From Incurvaria masculella (lineage: Eukaryota; Arthropoda; Insecta; Lepidoptera; Incurvariidae): a stretch of DNA of 64,000 bases. The notes under the pieces are model-generated. The model saw only the letters and a list, made by a program, of their open reading frames with translations, did not search any database and was not told the DNA's origin. Position 1 is the first letter of the stretch. Every line of letters begins with the position of its first letter. The stretch spans positions 14,561,001 through 14,625,000 of the forward strand of contig OX335658.1 of the NCBI GenBank assembly GCA_946894095.1. The letters run 5' to 3'. Below, in pieces: positions 41,020-52,321 of the stretch. Made by a program: the position numbers and the translations under genes.

Positions 41020-41625
41020 TTTAAAGCCGCAAATCCAAAGCAAATGTAAACCCGGCTTTAGTCACCTCATAGCAGTGTAAAGAGATGAATTTTGTTTGAT
41101 GACCCAACGATCCCGTATTCAGGCCGTTAAAAAAATCCGACCGACACATTCTATTGCTCTACCTACACAAAACAAATGTGATAGAAAAGATATCCGTTCA
41201 CATTGTAACGCAATTTGTTGGCACAGTTCGACGCCATAGATAAATGATAACATTTTCGTGTTACGAGAAACCAGTTTCCGACAAGTAGGTAATGTACGTA
41301 ATCATTTTATCGACCTTGATCGAATGGCTGTGTAAATATTGATCGCTATCTGTGATGGCGTGCTGTTTTCTTTTCTTCTTCAACCGAATATTTGTTATGT
41401 AGTAACTCCTGCGTCTACGACGTAATTACATTTTGTTTATTTTCCTTCGCTTATGCGTCACTCGCCATTACAAAGCTAATAACGTGCATCCGAAAATTAC
41501 GTAAAATTGTCTTAGCGAAATATCGAACAATCCGCAAGCTGAAAACCTGGATTCGTATTTAGCACCCTAAAAACCTAAAGGAGCAAAATAAAAGCCCATT
41601 TACTGGGCATTTGATGCTCAATTTT
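41020..41625. other. No gene recognised
   Basis: AT-rich spacer without shared repeats or convincing ORFs. Confidence 0.4.
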
Positions 41626-41705
41626 TAACCGACTTCAAAAAAGGAGGAGGTTATCAATTCGTCTGTATGTTTTTTTTTATGTTTGTTACCTCATAACTTT
41701 TTGAT
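41626..41705 (+). repeat. Left-end fragment of the 'aaccgacttcaaaaaa' family
   Basis: 'aaccgacttcaaaaaaggag', 'caattcgtctgtatgttttt', 'gtttgttacctcataacttt', then homology to 18470-18560 ends. Confidence 0.75.
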
Positions 41706-43103
41706 TAAGCAATGTATATACTGTATTGGGATATAAATTTTAAGTAAAATAAAGCTAAGGCGTACCTCGCTTTTTCCCAACCAGTTTTTGTTCAATAGTG
41801 AAATGATAGGGTTTTAGTAATAAAACTTACTTTATCACAATACCTTTCTCTACTGTTCAAAAAGGCACTAAATCCCTTCCCTTGGCTAATATATTACCTT
41901 CGTGATCGTGGTAATCTACAACCTGACCCTTTCGTGTCCAATTCATTATCACGGCTCGCCCTTGCCCGCCGCCGCCGTCCGACTCGACAAACTATAGGGT
42001 TTCTCTGTAGTCGCGTGTTGCGTGTCCGCTGGCGGTTCGTCCGCTTCGTAGTAAACAATACTCTCAGTCGCCGTATTCATTATGCAGGAATGTAACTTCG
42101 TTACATGGACTGTTTTGATGGCTTCTGTGGAATCTTATTAGCTCGTTCGGACCTTGCAGAGAACTTGCGTTTCTCCTCTCCGACGATTCGATATCGCCCA
42201 TCTCTCTTTTCTCACTTCTGACGTACCTGTGCAAAACTGTGAATCATTGTCATTGCGTCGTAGTAATTCGCCACACGAGTATTGTTTTTCCTTTGCTAGG
42301 TTGTACCCTTAGGGTTTCCTTCTGTAATATGATGACGGATATTGTGGTAATATCTCGACAGCGTTGCCTCTCGTTGCGTGACGGGGAATTAAGTTGTCAT
42401 TGTCCGTCGATATGGCGTTTGTCTCCGCTATCTGCAGACAATGCTTGAATCTTGGCGTGTCGCGTATCGCGGAGGCCAACCGGTAATGGTTGCCTGCCCA
42501 ACTGCATACTGCTTCATACTTGCTCGTCGCTATTCGTCTTTCCTAATTCTTCATCCTGGTTCAATTAGTGGTTATCCAGCTCAAAAATTCTTCATCCGCA
42601 ACAAGGTATTTTTGAGCTGCAATGATGAGACTTTGAAAAAGAGAGGATACTTAAAAAATACCTTGACAGTTTCATCACCAAGATACAACGAATTGAGTGA
42701 TTTTCAAACGTTTTCTACCCTTTTTGTGTGTTATAGTCTCCGTGGTTATAGTGTTCCACAACAATAAATTAATTACAACCGCTCTTTCTACTTTCCGTCC
42801 AATATCACAGGTCTGTTGTAGTGACGAAAACAGGTAGAAATTAAATCCACGGATTCTTGGAATTCTGCGTCTGAAAAACTTTCACGATTGAAGAGGATAT
42901 TTCCGCGCGAATAGGATCTGTAACAAGATTCGATATTAAATTTTATTCAAACTTGGAGATAGTTTTAATGTGGAATTAATGCATTTAAGTTTTGACAGTG
43001 GTTTCGAATAGGGCCAAATAAACACAATGCGAATTTAAATTGCCGTTTTGATCACATGCCATTTGATGCTATGTCACAAAACCGTACGGGCTTTATTAAC
43101 CGA
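41706..43103. other. No gene recognised
   Basis: Mixed; the moderately GC-rich 41940-42520 block has ORFs (42239-42448, 42441-42767) without known domains or clear splice sites. A host exon here cannot be excluded. Confidence 0.35.
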
Positions 43104-44400
43104 CTAGCAGCCCGTCCCGGCTTTGCACGGGCATAACATAATTTAAAAAATATTATTTTGACACAATGATACACAAATAAACCCTTCTTACGTAGAGTTC
43201 CTCAAAAAAGAGCATATACCTACATTGAAATCTTTGAAATAAAAATAATAAATTTTGTGAATATTTTTTTTTTGTATTTTTTACTTTTATGTATTTTTCA
43301 TACTATTCATTATTGTAAAAAGGTCATAACCACAAAACTAAAGCCATTAATTAAATAATTTATTGAGTTAAAGCCAGGGAGTAAACACTATTTGATGTTG
43401 TTTTATTTTTCACTAAATAATTAGCTTAACTGTTATTATGATACTTTTGAGATTACCGCTGTCGTTAGACATGTTTGAAAAATGTTGCGGCTTTTGAGAA
43501 TGTCTTTGGAGAATGTATCTTCCTGCCGCGTGAAAAGCCGTAACATTTTTCAATCATGTTTAACTGTTATTAGCTACCTACAGCTACTACTATAACCTAC
43601 ATTTAATAGAAAATCATAAAAACGATTTAAGTGACGTATTTATTAGGATAACTAAATGTACAACATGTATTAATGGGTCTAGTTCTGAAAAGAACTTTTT
43701 TGAATGCGTTTAGTTACCTACTAAACTAATTATCATCAAGCGACAATTTCTTAAATTCCGCACACGGCTGCTGCGTGCGTAGGGAGCCGACTGACTCCCC
43801 TCCCGTACCTCTGAGTGACGCCTACAAACTCTAAAACGCATAGTTGGCCGAGCGGAGTTTTTTCTAATTTTTAAACTCATATCTTTCGAATGAAATGTCC
43901 GAATCGAATAATTCAAAAAGTAATATAAAGGTATTGAAACTGTCTTAAATAATAATTTATTTATTTTGAGAAGGATTCATATCTAGGTACAAATAAAGAG
44001 CCTTTTCTAGCGACGGTATTTAAATTTTTATTTTAAAATAAATGCACACTTATTGTGACATAACTATAATAGTTAGATGTATGCTGTCTCGACATTTTTT
44101 GTAGATAATAATGTGTTCTATAAAATTGTAGTACATCATTTTGGTCTATCGTGAATAGTTTTCGCAGCGCACGCGATGTAAGGAACATTCTTGGTAATTT
44201 TTTTGCACCTTGGGTTACGTTATCGGAGTTTTGGTAACGATCCCTAATTTTTTTAAGATTAAACATAGCCTATGTCCCTCGGATAGACTGTAGCTTTCTA
44301 ACGGTGAAATATTTTTTCAAATCCGTTCAGTAGTTTCAGAGCCTATTCGGTTCAAATACACAAACAATCAAACCTTTCCTCCTTATATAATGGTATAGAG
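43104..44400 (+). repeat. RTE-like non-autonomous retroelement ends with internal insert
   Basis: Start: 'gactagcagcccgtcccggc', 'tttgcacgggca'. End: 'gcctatgtccctcggataga', 'tttcaaatccgttcagtagt', 'ttcagagcctattcgg', 'cctccttatataatggtata'. These are the typical 5' and 3' blocks of short RTE-derived repeats in insects, normally ~300-500 bp apart; here 1.3 kb separates them. The interior contains an inverted repeat at about 43475-43560 ('aaaaatgttgcggctttt' against 'aaaagccgtaacattttt'). Confidence 0.55.
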
Positions 44401-44410
44401 GTGTAGATTG

Positions 44411-44480
44411 AAAAAAAAAGAGGTTCTCAATTCGACTGCATGTTTTTTTTGTATGTTTGTTCCCCGATTACTCCGCCATT
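44411..44480 (+). repeat. Diverged left end of 'aaccgacttc...gaggtt' family
   Basis: 'aaaagaggttctcaattcga', 'tgtatgtttgttccccgatt', 'ctccgcc' follow the order of the 53931-54070 copy. Confidence 0.5.
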
Positions 44481-44643
44481 TTGCTGATTCTTTTTTCCCA
44501 ATGAATAATGCTCAAATCGGATATGACCTGGTGTTGGAATTCTTCAGGAATCCGTCAAACATGCCTAATTAGGGGTATCATTAAAACTTCTCAGATCTTA
44601 GCATCTTCCGCTGTTCATATATTGTTAAAATAGTTATTTTTTT

Positions 44644-44941
44644 AGGGTTCCGTACCCAAAGGGTAAAAACGGAACCCTATTACTAAGCCTCCGCTGTTCG
44701 TCCGTCCCTCCGTCCGTCTGTCAGTCATAGGGCTGTATCTCAGGAACCGTAATAGGTAGGCAGCTGAAATTTTCACAGAGTGTGTATTTATTTTGCCGCT
44801 ATAACAGCATATAGGTAAAATTCAAAAATATTGAATATTAAATGGGGCCCCCATACAAACAAACGTGATTTTTTTGTGTTAAATCTTTTACTATGGTTCG
44901 GAACCCACTCGTGTGCGAGTCCGACTCGCACTTGGTCGGTT
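44644..44941 (+). mobile_element. (GTCY)n MITE, full copy
   Basis: 'agggttccgtacccaaaggg', short CCGT/CCCT tract, 'catagggctgtatctcagga', 'gtgtatttattttgccgct', 'gatttttttgtgttaaatc', 'cgactcgcacttggtcggtt'. Confidence 0.85.
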
Positions 44942-45110
44942 CGCCTCTGTGGATCCTTTTTGTTGTTCGCCTCTGTGGATCCTATAAGTTGTCGTCGTTT
45001 CGTGGGACGGTTTCAGTTAGACGGCCGAACGTTTTACCGTCCTTCCGCCTCAATGTCGAGTCGGTGTAGCGCTGGGTGTCGTGTGCGGCGGCGGGGTCGG
45101 TGATATTCCG

Positions 45111-46118
45111 GGAGGTCACGACATTTTTGGTCACGATAAGGTAAATGGCTGAATCTGGGTTCACGTATTAGAGACCAACCCTCTGATGCTACATATGTCG
45201 GTTTGCCTGTGCCAAGTGGTTGCGTTATCTAGATTGGCTATATAAAATAGATGATGGTATGTACCTGCTAATGAATATACTGATCGTTTAGAAACATAAT
45301 ACCTATTAATTATGCAACAATAACCAGTTTTTTTATTATTTAATACGTAGATATACCTAAAGCCTATAACTTCGAAATGCAACCAAATATTTGTTCAGTT
45401 TTGGTATTGCTACGCAAGTATGTCCTGATACTTTCATGCTTCGTTATTTGCAGCCATCTACCTTATTTTTTGTTACCATAACTAGTTTTTCAGGCGCCTT
45501 ATCTACGTAACGCAACCACTTGGCACAGGCAGACTAACACATTTAGCTTCAAATTCAAATTCAAATTCAAATTCATTTTATTTGCAAATAGTTACAACAG
45601 AATATAGATTTCTAATTCCTGCTCTCTACTAACATCGTCAAAATTTACTGTATTATTAAATTATTACATTATATTATATTATGACATTTATTACATTATA
45701 TATTATATTAAAACATTATCTTAAAATAATTACATTGTTCAAAATTCTCATTGATATTTTTGGATAAAGTTATTATAGTCATATTTAGGTTAGTATTTCA
45801 AAAAATTTGAGATCATAAAATTTTTGTGTCAGGAACCACTCGTGCAAATTAATTTTAAAATGTTTGTCATTTGTTTGATCTGTGATGTATTTCGGTATTT
45901 TGTTGTAAATTATGGCACTGTTAAAGTGTAGGCTCTTTTGAATTTTTTTTGGAATTATAATTATATTTTAGGTTATTTTTTTGTCTGGTCCCATAGTTGT
46001 GAGTGGCATTATTGTACTCCTTTTTATTTTTATTTTTTATTTTCAGAGGGTTGGTCTTCATCCCGTGAACACAGTTTCAGCCATTTACGTTATCGGGATC
46101 GTTTTTGTCGCGACCTCC
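45111..46118. mobile_element. Long-TIR MITE with nested LINE
   Basis: Same element as 12147-12673: left 'ggaggtcacgacatttttgg', right 'cgtttttgtcgcgacctcc'. At 'acatttagcttc' the copy is interrupted at 45551 by about 495 bp and resumes at about 46046 with 'agagggttggtcttca', where copy 1 has 'gcttcagagggtcg' without interruption. Confidence 0.85.
45551..46045 (-). pseudogene. 5'-truncated LINE 3' end nested in the MITE
   Basis: On the minus strand the insert ends in a 'gaattt' hexamer tail (plus-strand 'aaattcaaattcaaattcaa'), typical of several insect LINEs. From about 45950 down to 45800 a minus frame reads QKSLHFNSAIIYNKIPKYIT and then HFKINLHEWFLTQKFYDLK, the familiar C-terminus of Jockey/CR1-type ORF2 ('..YN.LP..I......FK..L..WL...FYS..EF'). 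Only the 3' ~500 bp is present, as expected for a target-primed insertion. Confidence 0.75.
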
Positions 46119-46534
46119 TAGTCTATGACTATTGTCACAGCGCGGTGACTTCTCGCCCTCTTTCCCCCGCGTCTCGCTGCGGTCACCCGCCGTGGGAAGC
46201 CGGACAGGCGATGGCCGCCGAGCGCCTTTGTCGAGTGAACACAAATGGCGCTTTGGCGAAGCAATGGACGGGCGGGCGTGTCGGATGCGTCGATGGGTCG
46301 ACGTGTAGCTACTCAATTGATTCTGCCATTTTAATTACAGTATCACTACAGGGGGGGAGCAGTGCGGACCATGCGCCATTGCGACCATGACCGGCGTCAG
46401 TATATAACATTGAGAAATTATGTAAAATAATATCGATTTATGTCTTCCGAACTTTGACAGACGGATACATCTTCCGAACATTGACAGTGGGATACGTCTT
46501 CCGAAGATTCACAGCGGGAGATTTGTATACGGAG
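46119..46534. other. No gene recognised; moderately GC-rich
   Basis: 46135-46330 is GC-richer ('gccgagcgcctttgtcg') with ORFs on both strands lacking domains. No exon signals chosen. Confidence 0.35.
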
Positions 46535-46782
46535 CTGGGGGTCCATTCAGGGCAAGAGTGAGTTCGAGTTCGGGAGTGAGTTAACCTAAAACTAGCTGGG
46601 AAATATATGATTATTAAAATAACGGAACCGTTATTTATACTTCCAACGTATTTAAGGGACGGACCAGATTTTTACCCAACTGTAATGATGTTCAAGAAGT
46701 GTGGAAACATTGACTATTTAAAAAAGTGAGTTGATATTTAGTGACGAATTCGAACTCACTCTTGCCCTGAATGGACCCCCAG
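46535..46782. mobile_element. MITE with 'gggggtccattcag' TIRs, copy 1
   Basis: Left 'ctgggggtccattcagggca', right 'tgccctgaatggacccccag'. Interior 'agagtgagttcgag', 'aaataacggaaccgttattt' (palindrome) and 'gggacggaccagattttta'. A second copy lies inverted at 56533-56776. Confidence 0.88.
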
Positions 46783-46865
46783 GACATGCACACCTACTGT
46801 GATGATAATAGTCCAACACACCTTATTCCCGAAGGAATTGGCATTCCCACTAGTGCGATCCTACA
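46783..46865 (-). repeat. SINE tail fragment, reverse
   Basis: 'ctactgtgatgataatagtc', 'caacacaccttattcccga' and 'ggaattggcattccc' match the reverse SINE tail; the rest is absent. Confidence 0.5.
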
Positions 46866-48029
46866 GCTTTTCAAGGGTTTCGAACTTTGGAGTTACCCGT
46901 ATTCTGACCGAAAATCTACGGTCTTCGCTACGAGATGGATCCGGGCCACACAGATGTCGGAAGACGAATACAATCAAACGTAAATGATCAATGAAAGGAT
47001 CGCCTAAGAAGAGACAAATCAGAGATATCTCCACACCGGTGTTCCATTCAGCCGGCTCAAAGCGAAAGGCTCTTCTAGCCGACTGAATCCTTAATCCTGC
47101 GCGAGGCAGGAAGTGACGCAACACCGGTGTGTCGGCGGGGCGTGCGTTTAGTGCCCTAGAGACTGGAGACCTACCGGCATACGCCATTCACATGTAGGAT
47201 TTCGAGAAATGTGCATACATCGTAATCTGGCGCGTCGGGCTGTTTTTCAAATGCAACTTTCCACTTGCTTAGGTATAGGTACCTTTATCCCGTGAAATGC
47301 GCGAGAAGAGATGTGTGGACAAATTACTAAGTGTAAAATGATGTCATTCTCCAAATGTCATCTTGTTCAAAATAATAATTGGCGTTGTTTCAAAACAATT
47401 TTGCCAAACATATTAAAAATAAAAGATTATTATGTATTAGGCTCCATTTTCAAATGCAGAAATCATTTCTGCTCTCGAACACCAGAACCGTGCCGAATTT
47501 TTTTTCTTAGTTCATATCGACCATTTTGACAGGAAATTTAATAAAATTAAAATTGGAAATATAAATGAACATACTGTGAATATAATTTACTGAATTGAAT
47601 ATAATATTTATGTATAATTTACATAATTTATTGGATAAAAATTATCATTCATAAGTAGGCCAGCAGTAACTCGATTTCGCCATATACGAGTAAAAGGTAA
47701 TTTGATCATTGATATTTGATCTCACTCCAATGTTTCGTGCGAGTTAATCCGGTACGTTTCTAGCAAAGTTTATTGGTGACGCAATAGGAAGAGTCGATTT
47801 ACGAGCTGATAGGGTCTCGTTGGCGGCCAGCGCCGTATGTTGCTTCTTTTCGGATCTTTGATGGTGGAAATAAAAGACGGCGATGTATCGAAAATTCGAG
47901 AAGGAGGAAAGTCCTTGTCATGCTATCGCATGGTAAAGATCAGGTATAAAAAGCTTTGTAACACCACCTTTAGTCGGAAATGCTATATTTATTTTGTAGA
48001 AAAGATATTTGGACCACAGAGGCAATCCC
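46866..48029. other. No gene recognised
   Basis: Includes a GC-richer stretch at 47030-47190 containing short inverted words ('ccacaccggtgttcc', 'gcaacaccggtgtgtcgg'). ORFs are unrecognised. Confidence 0.35.
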
Positions 48030-48380
48030 TTAAGAGGATAATGTGGTGATCGAGCTCGTGCCTGTTACCTCAGTCAAATTAAGAAAAAAAATCTGTAATT
48101 TTGCACATTAAATAAACTAAGAGCTACGTCCGTCCGTTTTTTATTTTTTTGAAATCTATATTACATTAAATATTTTGATGCATCTCTTTAGAGGCTTATA
48201 TCAAAGATACAAGGCATATTATCAAAAAAATCAAAACGTACGCACGTAACTGCCAGTTGGTTTATTTAATGTGCAAATTTTCAGGGAAATATTTCTTAAT
48301 TTGGATTTTTGGAAAGAAGATTTCTAAGGAAACAGGCACGAGTCATTGTATGGAGCTCGATCACCTTATTATCCTCTTAA
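48030..48380. mobile_element. TTAA-flanked palindromic MITE
   Basis: TTAA at 48030-48033 and 48377-48380. Ends 'gaggataatgtggtgatcga' and 'tcgatcaccttattatcctc'. The two halves are extensively inverted: 'gctcgtgcctgttacc' against 'aaacaggcacgag', 'tgcacattaaataaac' against 'gtttatttaatgtgca'. A half copy is at 25950-26085. Confidence 0.85.
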
Positions 48381-48969
48381 AAAAACACCTCTTAACACAC
48401 ACCTCTTAAACCAAATATATGCTGTTTAGCTGTTAAAATGATGGCCAAATGCCTTATACCAACGCCTTCCTTTTATTATGTTTCATGACGTTTTGTTTTA
48501 TTTCACGTGCATTCTATGTAGCTAATCAAATTCACTGATTCTAGCCGCGTAAAATCTCAATTTTCTCATTGATATTAAATCAATGTGCAAATATTATTTT
48601 AAACGTATAGTCGAATCGTTTTGTATGTGCATTTATTGAAAAGATTTGACTGCAAGTATTACAAATTTGTAATTTGTAAATTAGTGTCGTGTCGTAACGA
48701 TTGAAGCATATACTTTTACTCTTGAGTATTGAAGCAAGAACGTTTTTGAATTAGAGTCTGCGAAGAAACGTATTGTATGCCTCCTATACCCTAAAACTGG
48801 CTGAACCTCATTTCAAATTAATTCTTTTCGAGAGCGTGTAGGCCTTATCGGAGACCAGGAAGAAATTGTACAAATCCGTCCGAAGTCTTGAATCTCTCGA
48901 ATCTTTAATTTTTTTTCGCTAAACAACAGATATATTCTACGGACAATAGATAATTCGATAATACGGGCG
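48381..48969. other. No gene recognised
   Basis: AT-rich spacer; nothing shared or coding noticed. Confidence 0.4.
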
Positions 48970-49225
48970 GATGAGCCCTGTGAGATGCAAACTGGATTCG
49001 TTTCCTCCCTCCCCCCTCGCACCTCACCGCCCCGCGCCGCGTGCTCCCCCGCTCCACCAGCTGTACCGGCAGGGTGAGTCGAGGCCGGGCGGGGCGCGGT
49101 CGCGCGGAGGTGACGTCACGCGACCTTCGCGCCACGATCGTGTTCTAATTTCGAATCTTCCTCCCCCCTCGGCCGCGTCCGCACCTCCGCAGCGCTGCAG
49201 ATACCGCAATAAACGTTTTTATTAG
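48970..49225. promoter_or_regulatory. CpG-rich patch with TGACGTCA
   Basis: 'ccgccccgcgccgcgtgctc', 'gaggccgggcggggcgcgg', and TGACGTCACGCG at about 49111, the same CRE-like palindrome seen at 25350-25405. Promoter-like. The 'cagggtgagtcg' at 49071 is a consensus-like donor, so a first exon ending at about 49072 is conceivable. Confidence 0.35.
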
Positions 49226-50040
49226 CGCCATCGCGGGCGCCAAAAGGGTTAGCGGGAGAGTTGGGATTTCACTTGAAATGTTTATTATTGAGATGGAAAT
49301 ATGTAGTTGGTATTCCAATCACTGTTAGTGCTCTATAGTTTAATCTAAATAAACGCGTTTATTATACTTGCATCGGTCGTTATTCCCACCTGTCTGATTA
49401 AGGTAAAACCTCTGTGTGATTGAAACTGTTGCAAAAGAAACATGAGCAACCGTTGTGAGCAACCTCGTTGTGTTTACGACTATGTTACCATATGAGTAGA
49501 CGATAGTTAATTCCAGCTCTCGCAGTCTATCCGTCTGTTGTGCAAGCATCGATTGTGTGTATGCTAATGAAGTGTACGGCCCCGTCGGGAGCGATCGCTC
49601 GCGGTGCACTTTTAGATTTATTACCGGCGAAAGTTTCCAAGCGGAAAGGCAAACTTCCTGTGCCAATATCGTTAATGGGCGCTTACGTCATTTTGCTGCA
49701 TGGGCGTGACCTAATTTCTATGTTGATATATTCTATGTGGCAGATAGAGTTTACGATCTTGGAATATTATCACTGTATTCCGAAATGCGTATATTGCGGA
49801 GAATTCACAATGTACCTGTACACGACCGCGTATTTATTTTCGTTGCTTATTTTCACTTCTGTGAACGTCAAATTTTCAATGGTTTCATACTGTTTCAGTG
49901 TTTTAGATTTTTATCTTGTCAAAATGACAACTTAGTCGGAGATTTATATGGATAAATTATTATAATAAATAGATGGCAAAACAATTAACCTAAAATTTTA
50001 AATGGTTCTATTTTATGAAAGGACCAATAGAAGTAATCGG
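49226..50040. other. No gene recognised
   Basis: AT-rich. An ORF of 131 codons at 49540-49935 shows hydrophobic stretches but no recognised family; probably chance. Confidence 0.35.
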
Positions 50041-50042
50041 TT

Positions 50043-50260
50043 TTAATAATAATAATAATAATAATAATAGTGTTTTATTTCGGGCCATATATCCATATTG
50101 GATTGCACCATATCACATTCTAAAAAATTCAAGATCACAATTAAAATAAAAATAAAAACAATACAAATCGATTGAATTCAATATAGGTTAAAATATAAAA
50201 TAAATAAAATTACAGTCAATCTTCAAAGACACTCAAAATTTCAAATTTACAGTAAAAATG
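50043..50260 (-). repeat. (TAA)n tract and probable LINE 3' end
   Basis: About eight TAA units (50045-50070) followed on the + strand by 'tagtgttttatttcgggcca'. On the minus strand this reads as a unique 3' UTR ending in a TTA-repeat tail, a common LINE terminus. No coding part is visible. Confidence 0.4.
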
Positions 50261-50462
50261 TTGTAGACATGAAAATTCAAGCTAGAAGATTAATAGGCTT
50301 TTGCCATTATTGTCACATTTGTATAAAAACATCTTTCGTAAATGTTCTTTACGATTTCATTATTGGACATACTAATTTGCTCCATAAACACTGCTCGCCC
50401 TCTTCGCATGAGGCCATAGAAGTCATCCAGTCTATGCTCGGAAAACATGCAGGACGAGCTAC

Positions 50463-50960
50463 ACCCGAGGGGTCACTCACTCGGGGAATCTGGTGTACAA
50501 TCGTTTAGGAATCTCAAGAATCTTAGGTGGGAGTCCGAGGAATCTAGTGGGAGTCTGAGGAATCTGGCGGGAGTCCGGAGAATCTCGGAAATCTTATGTA
50601 ATCCCGAGTAATCCTAAAGAATCTGAGAATCTTAGGTGGGAGTCCGAGGAATCTGGTGGGAGTCTGAGGAATCTGGTGGGAGTCCGGAGAATCTCGGAAA
50701 TCTTATGTAATCCGGAGTAATCCTAAAGAATCTGAGAATCCTAAGGAAATCATTGGGAATCCTAAAAAAATCATGAAAATCTCGTGTAATCTTAGGCGGA
50801 GTCCGATAAATCTGACGGGAGTCCGAAGAATCCGGAAATCTTATGTAATCCCGAGTAATCCTAAGGAATCTGAGAATCTTTGCAAATCTTTGTAATATCA
50901 GATAATCTTCGGAAGGTGTCCGATGAATCTGGAAATCTTGTTTTTGTTACTAAAATTGTT
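50463..50960 (+). repeat. AATCT/GAATCT minisatellite, composite element copy 1 left part
   Basis: Begins 'ccgaggggtcactcactcgg' and 'ggaatctggtgtacaatcg'. Then variants of a ~10-12-bp word ending in AATC ('ggtgggagtccgaggaatct', 'cccgagtaatcctaaagaat') repeat with a ~115-bp higher period (compare 50515 with 50631). The same opening and units occur at 62588-63030. Confidence 0.8.
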
Positions 50961-50994
50961 TTAGATACAAACAGCAGTATTAAAAGTATTATAA

Positions 50995-51109
50995 AGTGGG
51001 CGGACTAACTTTACTACGCGTATTAAGGTCGAAGTAAACCGGTTTTTGTATGGTTAGTCCGGTGCTAATCTCGTACCAAGTTTTTACAGGTTCACTGTGA
51101 ATACGACTG
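50995..51109 (-). mobile_element. Copy of the 'gtcgtattcagagt' MITE inside the composite
   Basis: 'gcggactaactttactacgc', 'taaaccggttttt', 'ttagtccggtgctaatctcg', 'acaggttcactgtgaatacg' match 25627-25751 in reverse. Confidence 0.7.
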
Positions 51110-51162
51110 CAAGGGATTTCGAAAAAGAAGAGTACCTACCTTATCGCAAAGTTTTCTACGTG

Positions 51163-51199
51163 AAATATTTGCTAAGGTTTGAAACCTTAGCAAATATTT
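51163..51199. repeat. Perfect 18-bp-arm palindrome
   Basis: 'aaatatttgctaaggttt', one G, then 'aaaccttagcaaatattt'. The sister composite at 63170-63200 has only the left half in degraded form. Confidence 0.92.
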
Positions 51200-51640
51200 A
51201 TTAGGATAGCCTTTTATAACGGCAAAAAAATAATCAACCCTGACCTAATGATGGCTGAGATTTGAAGAGATTTCGAAAGAGCGGAGTACCTCACCTTGAA
51301 ATTTAGTATGTGAAATATGTACTGTGGCTTCAAAAATGGTATTGTATAATGCCTCAGGAAAAGAAAAAATCAGCGCGGATCTAAAGATCGCTGAGATAAT
51401 ATGGGATCTAATTTAACCGGATTCCGCCTGGGTGAATATGTCCAAAACGAATATCGCACCAACGCGCACCGGCCGGCCACGGCGCGGGGGCGCCCCGCCC
51501 GCCGCGCTGTTGCCGCCTCGCGCGGACGCCGCGCCCGCGCCGCCTCGCGCGGAAGCCGCGCCCGCCCCGCCTCGCGCGGACGCCGCGCCCGCACCGCCGC
51601 CCGCCTGTCCGCGATGACGTCAGGGACACGTGCTGCGCGC
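51200..51640 (+). repeat. Composite element core with CpG-rich tract, copy 1
   Basis: 51225-51420 ('atcaaccctgacctaatgat', 'ggctgagat', 'tggcttcaaaaatggtattg', 'gatcgctgagataat') matches 63220-63410. 51460-51640 is extremely GC-rich with a 24-bp-like 'gcctcgcgcgga' periodicity; ORFs on both strands through it are low-complexity. The end 'gcgcaccccgcgtgt' is shared with 63494-63508. Confidence 0.7.
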
Positions 51641-51839
51641 AACGCGCACCCCGCGTGTACCTACTGTGTATTGGGTGGGAGACTTTTAGTCAGTGATTTT
51701 GATTCAATAATTTTATTTTTGTAGGTATTTTGTGCGCCGTCAAGTCAAAGGACAGCCAGCTGGCGAACCGGCTGTCAGCAATTTAGTCAGATGACAAACG
51801 AGATTGAAAAGATTTTAACCATACATATTCTATTGAATT

Positions 51840-52035
51840 ATAAGTCTCTATGAATCGTTGGTGGTCACTAAGAATCTCTAAGAATCTTTAGAAATCCCGA
51901 AATCTTTGGAATGTACCAAAAATGTGTTGATAGTCCTTAAAAAATCCAGGTAATCTTTGGTAGTCTCTAGGAATCTTTGGTAGTCCTCAGAAATCTTAGA
52001 AAATCCCAGTATATTTGTAATCCCCTAAAAATCTT
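51840..52035 (+). repeat. Degenerate AATCTTTGG minisatellite
   Basis: Irregular ~10-bp words 'aatctctaag', 'aatctttaga', 'aatctttgga', 'aatctttggt', grading into the regular array that follows. Confidence 0.8.
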
Positions 52036-52290
52036 TGGGAGTCTTTAAGAATCTTTGGGAGTCTTTGGAAATCTTTAGGAATCTCCAAGAATCTTTGGGA
52101 GGCTTTGGAAATCTTTAGGAATCTCCAAGAATCTTTGGGAGTCTTTGGAAATCTTTAGGAATCTCCAAGAATCATTGGTAGTCTTTGGAAATCTTTAGGA
52201 ATCTCCAAGAATCTTTGGCAGTCTTTGGAAATCTTTAGGAATCTCCAAGAATCTTTGGGAGTCTTTGGAAATCTTTAGGAATCTAGAAAT
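52036..52290 (+). repeat. 40-bp higher-order repeat of four 10-mers
   Basis: The ordered block 'aatctttggg', 'agtctttgga', 'aatctttagg', 'aatctccaag' repeats about six times with few changes ('aggctttgga' and 'aatcattggt' variants). Single decamers have expanded first, then groups of four. Confidence 0.92.
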
Positions 52291-52321
52291 CCCAAGGAAA
52301 TCTTGACTACTGGGAATCTGG

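Noticed and set aside
49540..49935. A 131-codon + strand ORF with hydrophobic C-terminal half
   Set aside because: Hydrophobicity follows from T-rich DNA; no known motif.
51370..51724. Arginine/alanine/proline-rich ORFs on both strands
   Set aside because: Low-complexity GC tract open in several frames at once; not evidence of a gene.
50463..52310. CRISPR-like repeat array
   Set aside because: Units are short degenerate minisatellite words without constant repeats and unique spacers, in a eukaryotic genome.
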